Source: Peptococcaceae bacterium (GTDB taxonomy: Bacteria; Bacillota; Dehalobacteriia; UBA4068; JAAVYR01). Taken from it: a DNA stretch of 64,000 bases. The DNA lies in the NCBI GenBank assembly GCA_022791255.1, contig JAAVYR010000007.1, positions 1-64,000 on the forward strand, read 5' to 3'. A program made the position numbers and the translations under genes. Below are positions 7,639-17,308 of the stretch, piece by piece. Positions within the stretch are counted from its first letter, which is position 1. Every line of letters begins with the position of its first letter. The notes under the pieces were generated by a model. The model was not told where the DNA came from and ran no database searches. It was given only the letters and a program-made list of their open reading frames with translations.

Positions 7639-7754
7639 ATGTAAGAAAGTGTTTTTCGAAAGTTTTTTCTATGAATGAAAAATAGTGATGAATAATCATG
7701 AAGGAAAGTGATTTTTCGGAATTATTTAGGCATATGACATACAAGGAGGAAACT

Positions 7755-9041
7755 ATGGCTGCTTATCAAAATTTAACTAGAGACGAACTGTTGCAGGAAC
7801 AAAAAGAATTAACTGCAAAATTCGACCAGATAAAATCAGAAAATTTATATTTAGATATGTCTAGAGGCCGGCCTTCTGCAGCGCAGCTCGACTTGGTAAA
7901 AGGATTGATGGATGTGTTAACCAGCAATTCGGATATGAAATGTGAGAGCGGCATTGATTGCCGAAATTATGGCGTCTTAGAAGGTATTCCTGAAGCAAAG
8001 AGATTACTTTCTGAAATGATGGAAGTGCCAGGGGATCAGATTATCATTTATGGAAATTCCAGCTTGAATGTGATGTTTGATACTGTTGCCCGCTCTATGA
8101 CCCATGGTGTTATGGGCAGCACGCCTTGGTGTAAGCTAGATAAAGTAAAGTTTCTTTGTCCGGTGCCGGGCTATGACCGTCATTTTGCTATTACCGAATA
8201 TTTTGGTATCGAAATGGTGAATATCCCGATGACGGAAGATGGTCCAGATATGGACTTGGTAGAAAAATATGTCAATAATGACCCTGCTGTGAAAGGGATC
8301 TGGTGTACGCCGAAATATTCTAACCCGCAGGGTGTGACCTATTCTGATGAAACTGTACGTCGCTTTGCTCATCTGACGCCGGCAGCAGCTGATTTTCGTA
8401 TCTATTGGGATAATGCTTATGGTATCCACCATTTATATGAAGATAAGCAAGATTACTTGCTGGAAATCCTAGCAGAATGTGAAAAGGCTGGCCATCCGGA
8501 TATGGTCTATAAGTTTGCTTCTACTTCTAAGATTACATTTCCTGGTTCTGGTGTAGCAGCTATGGCGGCTTCTCCTGCAAACCTTGCCGATGTTCGGAAG
8601 CAAATGTGTATTCAGACCATTGGCCATGATAAATTAAATCAATTGCGTCATGCTCGCTTTTTCAAAGATATGTCTGGCATGGTGGCAATGATGAAGAAAC
8701 ATGCAGATATTCTTCGTCCAAAATTTGAAATTGTTTTAAATGCTTTAGAAACCGAATTAGGGGATTTAGGAATTTGCAGTTGGATTTGTCCGCGTGGAGG
8801 GTATTTTATTGCTTTTGACTCTTTGCCGGGCTGTGCTAAAGCCATCGTGGCAAAGGCAAAAGAAGCTGGGCTCATCATGACGGAAGCAGGGGCCACTTAT
8901 CCTTATGGGAAGGACCCAGCTGATAGCAATATTCGTATTGCACCATCTTTTCCTGCTGAGGACGAATTACGGCATGCTATGGAAATCTTTGTCCTTTGTG
9001 TAAAGTTAGTAACTATTGAGAAGTTGTTGGCAGAAAAATAA
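7755..9041 (+). CDS. Aspartate aminotransferase, MocR-like class Ic
   Basis: A 428-residue PLP enzyme of the Aminotran_MocR family, which contains aspartate aminotransferases (aspartate + 2-oxoglutarate to oxaloacetate + glutamate). Seen are the N-terminal LDMSRGRPS, the cofactor region CTPKYSNPQG and IYWDNAYGIH (Asp/Tyr contacts to PLP) and the Schiff-base lysine in KFASTSKITFPGSG. The ORF track begins at 7698, but AAGGAGG at 7743-7749 places the start at ATG 7755. Monocistronic, with its own promoter and terminator. It probably feeds amino-acid and oxaloacetate metabolism. Substrate preference is from family knowledge, not proven here. Confidence 0.88.
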   Translation: MAAYQNLTRDELLQEQKELTAKFDQIKSENLYLDMSRGRPSAAQLDLVKGLMDVLTSNSDMKCESGIDCRNYGVLEGIPEAKRLLSEMMEVPGDQIIIYGNSSLNVMFDTVARSMTHGVMGSTPWCKLDKVKFLCPVPGYDRHFAITEYFGIEMVNIPMTEDGPDMDLVEKYVNNDPAVKGIWCTPKYSNPQGVTYSDETVRRFAHLTPAAADFRIYWDNAYGIHHLYEDKQDYLLEILAECEKAGHPDMVYKFASTSKITFPGSGVAAMAASPANLADVRKQMCIQTIGHDKLNQLRHARFFKDMSGMVAMMKKHADILRPKFEIVLNALETELGDLGICSWICPRGGYFIAFDSLPGCAKAIVAKAKEAGLIMTEAGATYPYGKDPADSNIRIAPSFPAEDELRHAMEIFVLCVKLVTIEKLLAEK

Positions 9042-9058
9042 AAAGTTGATTAGACAGA

Positions 9059-9097
9059 AGAAGCCTGCTTTTAAGAGTGGGTTTCTTTTTGTATTTT
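9059..9097 (+). terminator. Terminator after the aminotransferase
   Basis: An 11-bp stem AGAAGCCTGCT/AGTGGGTTTCT with G-T wobbles and a T-rich tail. Confidence 0.65.
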
Positions 9098-9124
9098 TAG
9101 GAGCGGTAGAAACTGAGAAAATAG

Positions 9125-9153
9125 TTGACTATTTTACAGGGGTTTGGTAAAAT
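9125..9153 (+). promoter_or_regulatory. Promoter of tRNA-Leu
   Basis: TTGACT, 17-base spacer, TAAAAT, about 22 bases before the tRNA. Confidence 0.75.
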
Positions 9154-9174
9154 ATCTAATGCTATGGCAGATAT

Positions 9175-9257
9175 GCGGGAGTGGCGAAATTGGCAGACGC
9201 ACCAGACTTAGGATCTGGCGGGCAACCGTAAGGGTTCAAGTCCCTTCTCCCGCACCA
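9175..9257 (+). tRNA. tRNA-Leu(TAG)
   Basis: An 83-base class II tRNA with encoded CCA. Stem CCAGA/TCTGG around loop CTTAGGA gives anticodon TAG; a variable arm GGGCAACCGTAAG follows. Confidence 0.95.
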
Positions 9258-9296
9258 TTTTTTTATGATATTTTGTTATATTGGCAGGTTTTTATT

Positions 9297-9320
9297 CCCC
9301 CATTATTGGGGGTTTTTCTT
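9297..9320 (+). terminator. Terminator after tRNA-Leu
   Basis: Perfect 6-bp stem CCCCCA/TGGGGG with TTAT loop and five T. Confidence 0.85.
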
Positions 9321-9415
9321 TAAGTATAGCAGGGAAACGCCAATGAATAGCGAAATATGGAAAAGCGAATAAAAAGAATATAAAAAGTCTATTTGTTGTT
9401 TGAGGAGGAAAGTTC

Positions 9416-10714
9416 ATGAAGGTTTCTGTAGACAAATCTGTAAAAAATGAAGTAACCATGGAAATTGAAGTTGCAGTAGAAGTTGTAGCTGCTGGTATGG
9501 ATAAAGCAGTGGTGGCTGTCAGCAAAAAGGTAAATATTCCAGGCTTCCGTAAAGGGAAAGTGCCTAGAATGGTATTAGAAAACTTTGTTGGCAAAGAATA
9601 TATCTTAAACGAAGCTGCTGACCAATTGATTACCGACGCTTATTGGGAGGCAATTGAACAAGAAAAAATTGATCCAGTCGATAATCCAAAAATTGATATT
9701 GTAACTTTGGAATTAGAAAAACCATTGGTATTCAAAGCCACTGTTACTGTAAAACCAGAAGTAAAACTGGGTGCATACAAAGGCTTGGAAGTAAAAAAAC
9801 CTGAAGTAAAAATCTTAGCCAAAGATGTAGACGCTGAAATCAAACGGATGCAACAACGGCTCGCAAAAGTGGTAGAAGTAGAAGCTGGGAAGAAATCCAA
9901 AAACGGCGATACTTTGACTATTGATTTTGAAGGCTTTATGGATGGGGAACCATTCCCAGGCGGTAAGGGAGACGGCTATCCATTAGAAATTGGTTCTAAA
10001 ACATTTATTCCTGGCTTTGAAGAACAATTAACCGGTGTGGTAGCAGGGGCCCATGTAGATGTTAATGTAACCTTCCCGGAAGATTATCATCAAGCAGACT
10101 TTGCTGGGAAAGAAGCCGTATTTAAGGTAACTGTTCATGATATCAAGAGAAAAGAATTACCGGCTTTGGATGATGACTTTGCTAAAGATGTCAGCGAAAC
10201 AGCTGATACCATGGCAGATCTCAAAAAAGAAGTTAAAGAACGGTTAGTAAAACAAGCTAATGAAGAAGCGGACAACCGTGTCAAAGATATGGCCATCGAC
10301 CAGATGCTGGAAGGGGTAGAAGTGGAAATTCCAGAGGTAATGATTGAACGCCGTATTAATGAAATGATTGCTGATATGGAACAAAACCTGCGCATGCAAG
10401 GTATGACTATGGAACAATACATGGAATATGCAAAAGTTACTAAAGAACAAATGGCTGATTACTATCGTCCACAAGCAGAAGGCAGTGTAAAATATGACTT
10501 GGCTTTAGAAGAAATCTGCAAGCAGGAAAATATCGAACCTTCTGAAGAGGACTTAAATAAACAACTAGAAATCATGGCTGAGTCTTCTGGTCGGTCTGCA
10601 GAAGATATTAAAAAAGACCTGGTAAAGAGTGGCAGAATAGACTCTTATATCTTCGCACTGCAAATGATGAAAGCTGCTGATGTGGTAAAAAATAGCGTTG
10701 TTGTTGTAAAATAA
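9416..10714 (+). CDS. tig: Trigger factor, ribosome-associated chaperone and prolyl isomerase
   Basis: A 432-residue protein of normal length. The N-terminal ribosome-binding domain contains the signature PGFRKGKVPR (about residues 41-50; family GFRxGKxP). The FKBP-type isomerase domain (about 150-245) shows GDTLTIDFEGFMDGEPFPGG and IPGFEEQLTG. The C-terminal helical arm is rich in Asp/Glu/Lys. It binds L23 near the tunnel exit and holds nascent chains. RBS GAGGAGG precedes ATG 9416. The order tig-clpP-clpX is the common Firmicutes arrangement, coupling folding at the ribosome with proteolysis. Confidence 0.98.
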   Translation: MKVSVDKSVKNEVTMEIEVAVEVVAAGMDKAVVAVSKKVNIPGFRKGKVPRMVLENFVGKEYILNEAADQLITDAYWEAIEQEKIDPVDNPKIDIVTLELEKPLVFKATVTVKPEVKLGAYKGLEVKKPEVKILAKDVDAEIKRMQQRLAKVVEVEAGKKSKNGDTLTIDFEGFMDGEPFPGGKGDGYPLEIGSKTFIPGFEEQLTGVVAGAHVDVNVTFPEDYHQADFAGKEAVFKVTVHDIKRKELPALDDDFAKDVSETADTMADLKKEVKERLVKQANEEADNRVKDMAIDQMLEGVEVEIPEVMIERRINEMIADMEQNLRMQGMTMEQYMEYAKVTKEQMADYYRPQAEGSVKYDLALEEICKQENIEPSEEDLNKQLEIMAESSGRSAEDIKKDLVKSGRIDSYIFALQMMKAADVVKNSVVVVK

Positions 10715-10807
10715 GAAATTTTGCCGGATAGGTATTTGTAAGGATATTTTCGGGTATAAACATATATGGAAGCCAAAGGTCATATGCTATGGGGAGAGGT
10801 GAAGAAC

Positions 10808-11407
10808 ATGAGTATGTTAGTTCCAATGGTGGTAGAGCAGACGAATAGAGGGGAGCGGTCTTATGACATTTATTCCCGTTTGCTCAAGGACCGTCTGATT
10901 TTTTTAGGGGGACCTATTGATGATAATATGGCAAATTTAATTGTTGCGCAATTATTATTCTTAGAGTCTGAAGACCCTGATAAAGATATTCATTTGTACA
11001 TTAATAGTCCTGGCGGTTCTATTACATCGGGGATGGCTATTTTTGATACGATGCAATATATTCGTCCTGATGTTTCTACCATTTGCATTGGTATGGCAGC
11101 CAGCATGGGAGCATTTTTACTTACGGCCGGTGCTCCGGGCAAGCGCTATGCGCTCCCAAACAGTGAGATTATGATCCATCAGCCATTGGGTGGTACTCAG
11201 GGGCAGGCAACTGATATTGAAATCCATGCCAAACGGATTTTGAAGATGAAGGAAACCTTAAACAAAATCATGGCAGAACGAACTGGGCAAACCTTAAAGA
11301 AAATATCCCAAGATACCGAGCGAGATAACTTCATGACGGCAGAGGAAGCAAAAGCCTATGGGCTGATTGATGAAGTAATCCAAAATAGAGCGGCACTGCA
11401 AAAGTGA
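10808..11407 (+). CDS. clpP: ATP-dependent Clp protease proteolytic subunit
   Basis: A serine peptidase of 199 residues, forming the tetradecameric chamber used by ClpX. Catalytic Ser lies in GMAASMGAF, His in MIHQPLGG, Asp in the ISQDTERD region. The N-terminal [23 protein letters not shown] is canonical. The ORF track begins at 10766, but the GGGGAGAGGTG site and family alignment favour ATG 10808 (MSMLVP). 59 bases upstream of clpX, no terminator between, so one operon. Confidence 0.97.
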   Translation: MSMLVPMVVEQTNRGERSYDIYSRLLKDRLIFLGGPIDDNMANLIVAQLLFLESEDPDKDIHLYINSPGGSITSGMAIFDTMQYIRPDVSTICIGMAASMGAFLLTAGAPGKRYALPNSEIMIHQPLGGTQGQATDIEIHAKRILKMKETLNKIMAERTGQTLKKISQDTERDNFMTAEEAKAYGLIDEVIQNRAALQK

Positions 11408-11466
11408 TTTTGGGAGACATGTGAGAAAAAACGAAAATGGCAAGTGGTGCCAGAAAGGGTGAGAGC

Positions 11467-12735
11467 GTGTCAAAATCTACAGAAGATAATGGTCGTTTAG
11501 AGTGTTCATTTTGTGGAAAATCCCAAAATCAGGTAAAGAAATTGGTAGCTGGTCCTCATGTGTATATTTGTAATGAATGTATTTCTCTATGCAGCGAAAT
11601 CATCAATGATGAGATGAAGGAAACCATGATAGAGGAATTCGTTGATTTACCAAAGCCACGGGAGATAAAAAGCTTCTTAGACCAATATGTTATCGGCCAA
11701 GAAGACGCCAAAAAGGCATTATCTGTTGCGGTATATAATCATTACAAACGAATTAAATTGGGCGGCAAGATCGATGATGTAGAGCTGAAGAAAAGTAATA
11801 TTCTCATGCTGGGGCCTACTGGCAGCGGGAAGACTTTGCTGGCTGAGACATTAGCGCGGATTATCGATGTGCCTTTTGCTGTGGCAGACGCTACTTCTCT
11901 CACTGAAGCTGGTTATGTAGGGGAGGATGTAGAAAATATCCTCTTAAAGCTATTACAGGCTGCTGACTTTGATGTGGAACGAGCAGAAAAAGGTATCATC
12001 TACATTGATGAAATTGATAAAATCACCAGAAAATCTGAAAATCCATCGATTACCCGAGATGTATCTGGGGAAGGGGTACAACAAACCTTACTGAAAATCT
12101 TAGAAGGGACTGTAGCAAGTGTTCCTCCGCAAGGCGGACGGAAGCATCCTCACCAGGAATTTATCCAGATAGATACCACCAATATTCTCTTTATCTGCGG
12201 CGGGGCTTTTGCTGGCATTGAGAAAATCATTGAAAATCGTACCAGTTCTAAGACGATGGGCTTTGGGGCAGAAATTCGCAGTAAAAACCAAGAAAATATT
12301 GGGGAAACGCTGAAAAAGATTTTGCCGGAAGATTTATTGAAATTTGGCTTAATTCCAGAATTTATCGGCCGTGTGCCGGTAGTGGTTTCTTTGGAACCTC
12401 TAGATGAGGATGCCCTGGTCCGGGTATTAACAGAGCCTCAAAATGCACTGGTAAAACAATATCAGAAGTTATTTGAGCTGGATGGCGTTCTTTTAGAAAT
12501 CACCGAAGATGCAGTGCGGGAAGTAGCCCGACAGGCCATCAAGCGGAACACCGGAGCTAGAGGATTGCGTTCTATTATGGAAGCATTGATGCAGGACTTA
12601 ATGTATGAAATCCCTTCTCAGGAAGATGTTGGCAAATGTATCATTGATAGTGCTGTGATTTTAGGTGAAGGGGCGCCAACGCTTATCACCAAAGAAGAGC
12701 TTTATGAAGAGGCTGGTGCTAACGAAACGGCATAA
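11467..12735 (+). CDS. clpX: ClpX unfoldase of the ClpXP protease
   Basis: An AAA+ ATPase that recognises and unfolds substrates for ClpP. The N-terminal zinc-binding domain has C-S-F-C-G-K and C-N-E-C (about residues 13-40). Walker A is GPTGSGKT, Walker [10 protein letters not shown], with the pore loop GYVGED and the ClpP-docking IGF loop region (KTMGFGAE). The track starts at ATG 11437, but that ATG has no close ribosome site, while GTG 11467 is preceded by AAAGGGTGAG and gives a typical N-terminus, so I prefer GTG 11467 (422 residues). Ends at a strong terminator. Confidence 0.97.
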   Translation: MSKSTEDNGRLECSFCGKSQNQVKKLVAGPHVYICNECISLCSEIINDEMKETMIEEFVDLPKPREIKSFLDQYVIGQEDAKKALSVAVYNHYKRIKLGGKIDDVELKKSNILMLGPTGSGKTLLAETLARIIDVPFAVADATSLTEAGYVGEDVENILLKLLQAADFDVERAEKGIIYIDEIDKITRKSENPSITRDVSGEGVQQTLLKILEGTVASVPPQGGRKHPHQEFIQIDTTNILFICGGAFAGIEKIIENRTSSKTMGFGAEIRSKNQENIGETLKKILPEDLLKFGLIPEFIGRVPVVVSLEPLDEDALVRVLTEPQNALVKQYQKLFELDGVLLEITEDAVREVARQAIKRNTGARGLRSIMEALMQDLMYEIPSQEDVGKCIIDSAVILGEGAPTLITKEELYEEAGANETA

Positions 12736-12757
12736 AAACAAAGAAATTTAAGTAAAA

Positions 12758-12794
12758 GGAACACCATCATATAACAGGTGGTGTTCCTTTTTTG
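12758..12794 (+). terminator. Terminator of the tig-clpP-clpX unit
   Basis: Stem GGAACACCA/TGGTGTTCC, extended by weaker pairs, with A-run before and T6 after; may work in both directions with the convergent GNAT gene. Confidence 0.88.
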
Positions 12795-12841
12795 TTTTCA
12801 TAAAGCTTCTTCTTGAAAGCTTTCATTTATGATATTTGATT

Positions 12842-13288
12842 TTATTCTGCTAATTTCATGTATAAGATGGGATAAGGGTTTCCTTGTTCATCAGTCTCTG
12901 TTCTCTGGTAAACTTGAAATCCCATGTGTTGGTAAAATCCTTTTGCTTGGGGATTTTGTTCGTTGACGCATAATTCATTGACTGCATAGTTTTTTATAGC
13001 ATGCTCCAGGAGTTTTCTGCCAATGCCGTTGCCTCTTTGTTCTGGGGTAATGAAAAGCATTTCCAGTTTGTTTCCGGCGATGCCCATAAAGGCGATGGGG
13101 CATTCCTCTGTATCCATTGCCACAATTAAATGAGGGATTTCTTGCAAGGCAGTGGGAACGAATTCTGCAATTTTGGCGATTTCTTCTTTGCTTAAAAACA
13201 GGTGGGTAGCGGTGACAGATTTTTCCCAAACAGAGAGTAATTTATTGATAAGCAGTTCGTCTCTTTCTATGGTTTCGTAAAACTTCAT
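12842..13288 (-). CDS. GNAT-family N-acetyltransferase
   Basis: A 148-residue protein with the acetyl-CoA loop PEQRGNGIGRKLL (about residues 87-99) followed by the motif-B region NPQAKGFYQHMGFQVYQRTE. The general shape is that of YjaB/PhnO-like acetyltransferases, which transfer acetyl from acetyl-CoA to an amine. The acceptor is unknown. AAAGGAACTG upstream of ATG 13288 is a fair ribosome site. It sits convergent to clpX and divergent from lon and is not obviously part of the protease module. Confidence 0.85.
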   Translation of the reverse strand: MKFYETIERDELLINKLLSVWEKSVTATHLFLSKEEIAKIAEFVPTALQEIPHLIVAMDTEECPIAFMGIAGNKLEMLFITPEQRGNGIGRKLLEHAIKNYAVNELCVNEQNPQAKGFYQHMGFQVYQRTETDEQGNPYPILYMKLAE

Positions 13289-13446
13289 AAAGAGCAGTTC
13301 CTTTCTGATTAGTAATATTTGGGGTTTTACTGGATGGTATACATATTGGTATTATAGCATAGAAGGTGGCTAAGGAGAATATTCGTTTTATTTGGTTTGC
13401 CATAGGGGGCGCATTTGATGGGAATGTTTCATATACTAGAGGGAGA

Positions 13447-13490
13447 TTGTATATTATCGGGATTTATGATAAAATATCCTAATAGGATAT
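13447..13490 (+). promoter_or_regulatory. lon promoter with overlapping palindrome
   Basis: TTGTAT (13447-13452), 17-base spacer, TAAAAT (13470-13475). The perfect palindrome ATATCCT-AAT-AGGATAT (13474-13490) covers the end of the -10 box and the expected start site, a typical repressor position. A second perfect palindrome CTATTCT-TT-AGAATAG follows at 13547-13562. Neither resembles CIRCE or the CtsR box. The 317-base gap 13289-13605 holds nothing else visible. Confidence 0.6.
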
Positions 13491-13605
13491 GGTAAATTTT
13501 TACTTTTTTTGAAAAGAGATTTTTATTAAAAAGAAAATTGGATATGCTATTCTTTAGAATAGTGTAATTAAAATAGAAGTAAAGTTGGATGAAGGAGCGG
13601 AAAGC

Positions 13606-16032
13606 ATGAAAGAAGTTTCTGAAAATCCCTTAATCAGTGAAAATCAGAGTGAAACGCCTGATATGGTCATAGAAAAAAGTGGGGCCAGACCAGAGGATTT
13701 TTTTTCCAGTAGTGATTATTTTGAAATGCCATTGCTGCCATTGCGTGGTTTAATTGTCTTTCCTTATATGATGATCCATTTGGATGTAGGCAGAGAACGG
13801 TCTATCAATGCGGTAGATGACGCGATGCTCTCCGCAGGGCAGCTTATCTTTTTGTCTATGCAGCTGGACCCTCAGGTGGATAACCCGGGACAAGAGGATA
13901 TCGCCACTATGGGGACAGTGGCTAAAATCAAACAGCTGGTAAAGCTTCCTGGTGGGACTGTGCGTGTGTTGGTAGAGGGCTTATACCGAGCAAAAATCGA
14001 ACAGTTTATCTTTGATGAACCATATATGTTGGTATCTCTTTCTCGTCCTTCTGAGGAACCTTCTTGTTCTTTTGTAGAGTTAGAAGCTCTTTCTCGGAAC
14101 CTGGAGCGGTGCTTTAACCAGTATGCTAAGGATAATAAGAAGATTACGCCAGACGCACTAACGACCCTTGCTACCATTGAAGACCCAAGACGGTTAGGGG
14201 ATATTATTGCCACTTATCTGCGGCTGAAGCTGCCAGAAAAACAGAAAATCCTGGATACGGCTGCAGTAGATAAACGATTAGAAATGTTAATTGGCATCGT
14301 TAATCGGGAAATTGAAATCATTGATTTAGATAAAAGAATTTCTCAGCGAGTGCGGGAGCAGATGGATAAATCTCAGAAAGAATATTATCTGAGAGAGCAG
14401 ATGAAAGCCATCCAGAAAGAACTGGGGGAAGGCGATGAGCGGACTGCAGAAGTAGCGGCACTCAAGGCAAAAGCTGCCAAAATCAAATTCCCAGCAGCCG
14501 TCAAAGAAAAACTAGATAATGAACTGGACCGCCTGCAGAAAATGCCGCCTTTGATGGCTGAGGCTATGGTAGTAAGAAATTATATTGACTGGATATTAGA
14601 CTTGCCATGGGATAAAACCAGCAAAGATAAGCTGGATTTAGCGGATTGCGAAGCAGTGCTGGACCGGGAACACTATGGGCTAGAGAAGGTAAAGGAACGG
14701 GTATTAGAGTATCTTGCTGTGAGTAAACTGACTCACGGACAAAAAAGTCCTATCCTATGCCTTGTGGGGCCGCCTGGTGTGGGGAAGACCTCTCTTGCCC
14801 AATCTATCGCCAAAAGCCTAAATCGGAAGTTTATTCGTATTTCATTAGGCGGTGTGCGGGATGAAGCGGAAATCCGGGGTCATCGTCGCACTTATATCGG
14901 TGCTTTACCTGGCCGTATTATTCAAAATATGAAAACGGCTGGCGTAAAAAACCCTCTCTTCCTTTTAGATGAAATCGATAAAATGAGTACGGACTTTCGT
15001 GGGGACCCGGCAAGCGCTCTTTTAGAGGTATTAGACCCAGAGCAGAATAACAGCTTTAGCGATCACTATTTGGAGGTGCCGTTTGACCTGTCTCAGGTCA
15101 TGTTTATTACCACGGCCAATGTTAAAGATAATATTCCCCGTCCTCTTTTAGATAGAATGGAAGTCATTGATTTACCGAGCTACACCCAGGAAGAAAAAAC
15201 AGAAATTGCGAAACGGCACTTAATCCCAAAAAATCTTACCCAGCATGGGCTGGAAGCAGAGAATGTGCAATTTTCTGATAATGCCATTCGTATGATGATA
15301 CGCTGTTACACCAGGGAAGCAGGCGTCAGAAACCTGGAACGGACTATTGCCAAAGTATGTCGAAAATTAGGCAGAGCCGTTGTCAGTGGCGAGACGGGGC
15401 CTTTTAAAATCACAGCACAGACCATTGGTGGGTATCTAGGTGCGCCGAAATTTCCTTATGCAGCAGAAGAAAAGACAGATCAAGTGGGCGTTGCTACTGG
15501 TCTTGCTTGGACCCAAGTTGGTGGGGAAGTATTAGAAATCGAAGTGCAAGTGCTGCCAGGTAAAGGGAAAATCTCCCTTACGGGACAACTGGGCGATGTG
15601 ATGAAGGAAAGTGTGCAGACTGGTTACACTTATATTCGTGCTATCGGGGAAAAGCTTGGTATTGCCTCTGATGTAGAGGAAAAATATGATATTCACCTTC
15701 ATGTGCCGGAAGGTGCCATCCCTAAAGACGGGCCCTCTGCTGGGATTACCATGGCGCTAGCCATTGCTTCTGCACTCACTGAGCGGCCTATCCGCCATGA
15801 AGTGGCGATGACAGGGGAAATTACTTTGCGCGGCCGCGTGTTACCGGTTGGTGGTATTAAAGAAAAAGTATTGGCAGCTTACCGTCATGGTGCTAAGGTC
15901 ATCATTCTCCCTGCGGCTAATAAAAAAGATTTAGAAGATATTCCTCTCAGCGTATTAAGAAAACTAAAATTTCACTTTGTGGAGCAGATGGAAGAGGTTA
16001 TTGAGATTGCCTTATTACCCAAAAAGAAGTAA
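13606..16032 (+). CDS. lon: ATP-dependent protease Lon
   Basis: An 808-residue LonA protease: N-terminal substrate domain ([15 protein letters not shown]), coiled-coil region, AAA+ module with Walker A GPPGVGKT and Walker [10 protein letters not shown], and the C-terminal Ser-Lys peptidase with KDGPSAGI (catalytic Ser) and the Lys in [10 protein letters not shown]. It degrades damaged and short-lived regulatory proteins in the cytoplasm. The track starts at 13585, but AAGGAGCGG sits just before ATG 13606, which is the better start. Engb follows after 63 bases with no terminator between, the common lon-engB pair. Confidence 0.98.
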   Translation: MKEVSENPLISENQSETPDMVIEKSGARPEDFFSSSDYFEMPLLPLRGLIVFPYMMIHLDVGRERSINAVDDAMLSAGQLIFLSMQLDPQVDNPGQEDIATMGTVAKIKQLVKLPGGTVRVLVEGLYRAKIEQFIFDEPYMLVSLSRPSEEPSCSFVELEALSRNLERCFNQYAKDNKKITPDALTTLATIEDPRRLGDIIATYLRLKLPEKQKILDTAAVDKRLEMLIGIVNREIEIIDLDKRISQRVREQMDKSQKEYYLREQMKAIQKELGEGDERTAEVAALKAKAAKIKFPAAVKEKLDNELDRLQKMPPLMAEAMVVRNYIDWILDLPWDKTSKDKLDLADCEAVLDREHYGLEKVKERVLEYLAVSKLTHGQKSPILCLVGPPGVGKTSLAQSIAKSLNRKFIRISLGGVRDEAEIRGHRRTYIGALPGRIIQNMKTAGVKNPLFLLDEIDKMSTDFRGDPASALLEVLDPEQNNSFSDHYLEVPFDLSQVMFITTANVKDNIPRPLLDRMEVIDLPSYTQEEKTEIAKRHLIPKNLTQHGLEAENVQFSDNAIRMMIRCYTREAGVRNLERTIAKVCRKLGRAVVSGETGPFKITAQTIGGYLGAPKFPYAAEEKTDQVGVATGLAWTQVGGEVLEIEVQVLPGKGKISLTGQLGDVMKESVQTGYTYIRAIGEKLGIASDVEEKYDIHLHVPEGAIPKDGPSAGITMALAIASALTERPIRHEVAMTGEITLRGRVLPVGGIKEKVLAAYRHGAKVIILPAANKKDLEDIPLSVLRKLKFHFVEQMEEVIEIALLPKKK

Positions 16033-16095
16033 ACAGATTTGATATATCTTTAAATAAATTTACCAGAATAAGAAATGAACGGAATGGAAGGAAAA

Positions 16096-16722
16096 ATGGA
16101 AATAAAAAAAGCGGAATACATTGCAAGTGCAGTGTATCCAGAGCAGTACCCAGAAGAGATATTACCGGAAATCGCCATGCTTGGTCGGTCCAATGTAGGG
16201 AAGTCTTCCCTCATTAATAGTCTCAGTAATCGAAAAAATCTGGCAAGAACTAGCAGTCAACCGGGAAAAACCAGACTGATTAACTTTTATAAAATGGACC
16301 GCAGCTGGTATTTGGTGGATTTGCCGGGATATGGTTATGCCAAGGTTTCCCAATCTTCTCGTGATGATTGGAAAAAAATGATAGAAAAATATCTGGCTTG
16401 TAACCCAGAAAATAAATTTTACTTTCAGCTGGTAGATATTCGTCACGAGCCTTCTGCGTTGGACAAGCAGATGAATGGCTGGCTAGAAGAGAAAGACTTT
16501 CCTTATGTTGTTATTGCTACGAAATTGGACAAGATTAGCCGTGGTGCTCGTGAAAAACAACTGGCATTAATCAGTAAAACATTAGGTGTAGAGCGGGAGC
16601 GGATTTTTCCTTTTTCGGCTCAAACAAAAGAGGGGAAAGAAGCAATCCTTTCTCTTATCGGCAAACTCCTAGGGATAGAGGAGCCGGAAACAGAAGCGGT
16701 AAGCAGTGAAAAAGAAGCCTAA
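16096..16722 (+). CDS. engB: Ribosome biogenesis GTPase EngB/YsxC
   Basis: A 208-residue GTPase needed for assembly of the large ribosomal subunit. G1 GRSNVGKSS, G2/G3 region TSSQPGKT and DLPGYGYA, and G4 TKLDK are all present. Of three in-frame ATGs (16075, 16084, 16096) the last follows GGAAGGAAAA at good spacing and gives the usual N-terminus MEIKKAEY. Ends at a strong terminator. Confidence 0.96.
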   Translation: MEIKKAEYIASAVYPEQYPEEILPEIAMLGRSNVGKSSLINSLSNRKNLARTSSQPGKTRLINFYKMDRSWYLVDLPGYGYAKVSQSSRDDWKKMIEKYLACNPENKFYFQLVDIRHEPSALDKQMNGWLEEKDFPYVVIATKLDKISRGAREKQLALISKTLGVERERIFPFSAQTKEGKEAILSLIGKLLGIEEPETEAVSSEKEA

Positions 16723-16739
16723 AGAATTGAATTATAACA

Positions 16740-16777
16740 AAAGAGGTAACAGTATCATTTCTGTTACCTCTTTTTTG
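16740..16777 (+). terminator. Terminator of lon-engB
   Basis: Perfect 13-bp stem AAAGAGGTAACAG/CTGTTACCTCTTT with T-run. Confidence 0.92.
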
Positions 16778-16824
16778 TATAAATTTGTTTTTAGCAGAAA
16801 TGAGCAGGTGTACTGACGTACTGT

Positions 16825-17157
16825 TTATTTTTCTGTTAGATTGTTTTCACCCCAGGTTTTCATATAGCTGAGTACATCGATAAAGCTTTTGCCTAAATCC
16901 GTTAGAGTATATTCTACTCTTGGCGGAACCTCATTAAAATCATGACGAATTAAGAACCCATCCGCTTCTAATTCGCGCAGCTGCTTTGTTAGAGAAGACT
17001 CTGTTATTTCTCCCAGCTGACGGCGGAGTGCGCCAAATCTATGAATATCTTGAAAAGCAATATAGTAGAGGATTTCCAGTTTCCATTTACCGCCCAAGAT
17101 TTTTTGCAGGGTAGACATGGTTTTGCAGCGCGCGATAGCTGTTTCTGTTTTTCTCAT
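16825..17157 (-). CDS. HxlR-family transcriptional regulator
   Basis: A 110-residue winged-helix protein with the family pattern TLQKILGGKWKLEILYYI, RFGALRRQLGEITESSLTKQLRELEADGFL and PPRVEYTLTDLGKSF. HxlR proteins are dimeric repressors or activators, often responding to aldehydes, redox or electrophiles. The gene is divergent from a radical SAM gene, and the spacer carries a palindrome over that gene's -35 box, so local control is likely. There is an extra N-terminal Cys (residue 11) within the usual position for HxlR redox cysteines; whether it senses anything is unknown. Confidence 0.9.
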   Translation of the reverse strand: MRKTETAIARCKTMSTLQKILGGKWKLEILYYIAFQDIHRFGALRRQLGEITESSLTKQLRELEADGFLIRHDFNEVPPRVEYTLTDLGKSFIDVLSYMKTWGENNLTEK

Positions 17158-17228
17158 GTGATACCTCCTGGATAGATGGTTAACTGCATGATAGCATTTT
17201 TATTGCCAAAAAGCTAGGTACTGCAAAA

Positions 17229-17267
17229 AAGTACCGTACTTGTGCAATTTTTATATGTTGATATAAT
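17229..17267 (+). promoter_or_regulatory. Promoter of the radical SAM gene with likely HxlR operator
   Basis: Palindrome AAGTAC-C-GTACTT (17229-17241) overlaps the first bases of the -35 TTGTGC (17240-17245); 16-base spacer; TATAAT at 17262-17267. A third GGTAC half-site lies just upstream. Position and symmetry suit a dimeric repressor, most simply the divergent HxlR protein. Confidence 0.55.
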
Positions 17268-17308
17268 GACTTCAGCATGTAATAACGGCAAAACAGGGAG
17301 GTGTTCTC

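Noticed and set aside
7361-7640. 6S RNA, RNase P RNA, SRP RNA or tmRNA in the hairpin-rich gap
   Set aside because: Key sequence signatures of each (GAGGAAAGTC, GGAAGCAGCC, tRNA-like end) were not found on either strand; 6S cannot be excluded without a covariance search.
7447-7644. 65-residue plus-strand ORF
   Set aside because: No ribosome site and it spans the promoter of the aminotransferase gene.
7445-7744. 99-residue minus-strand ORF in the 7.3-7.75 kb gap
   Set aside because: No ribosome site (the bases before its start are the complement of the aminotransferase RBS) and no recognisable domain; the orphan terminator is better explained by an RNA.
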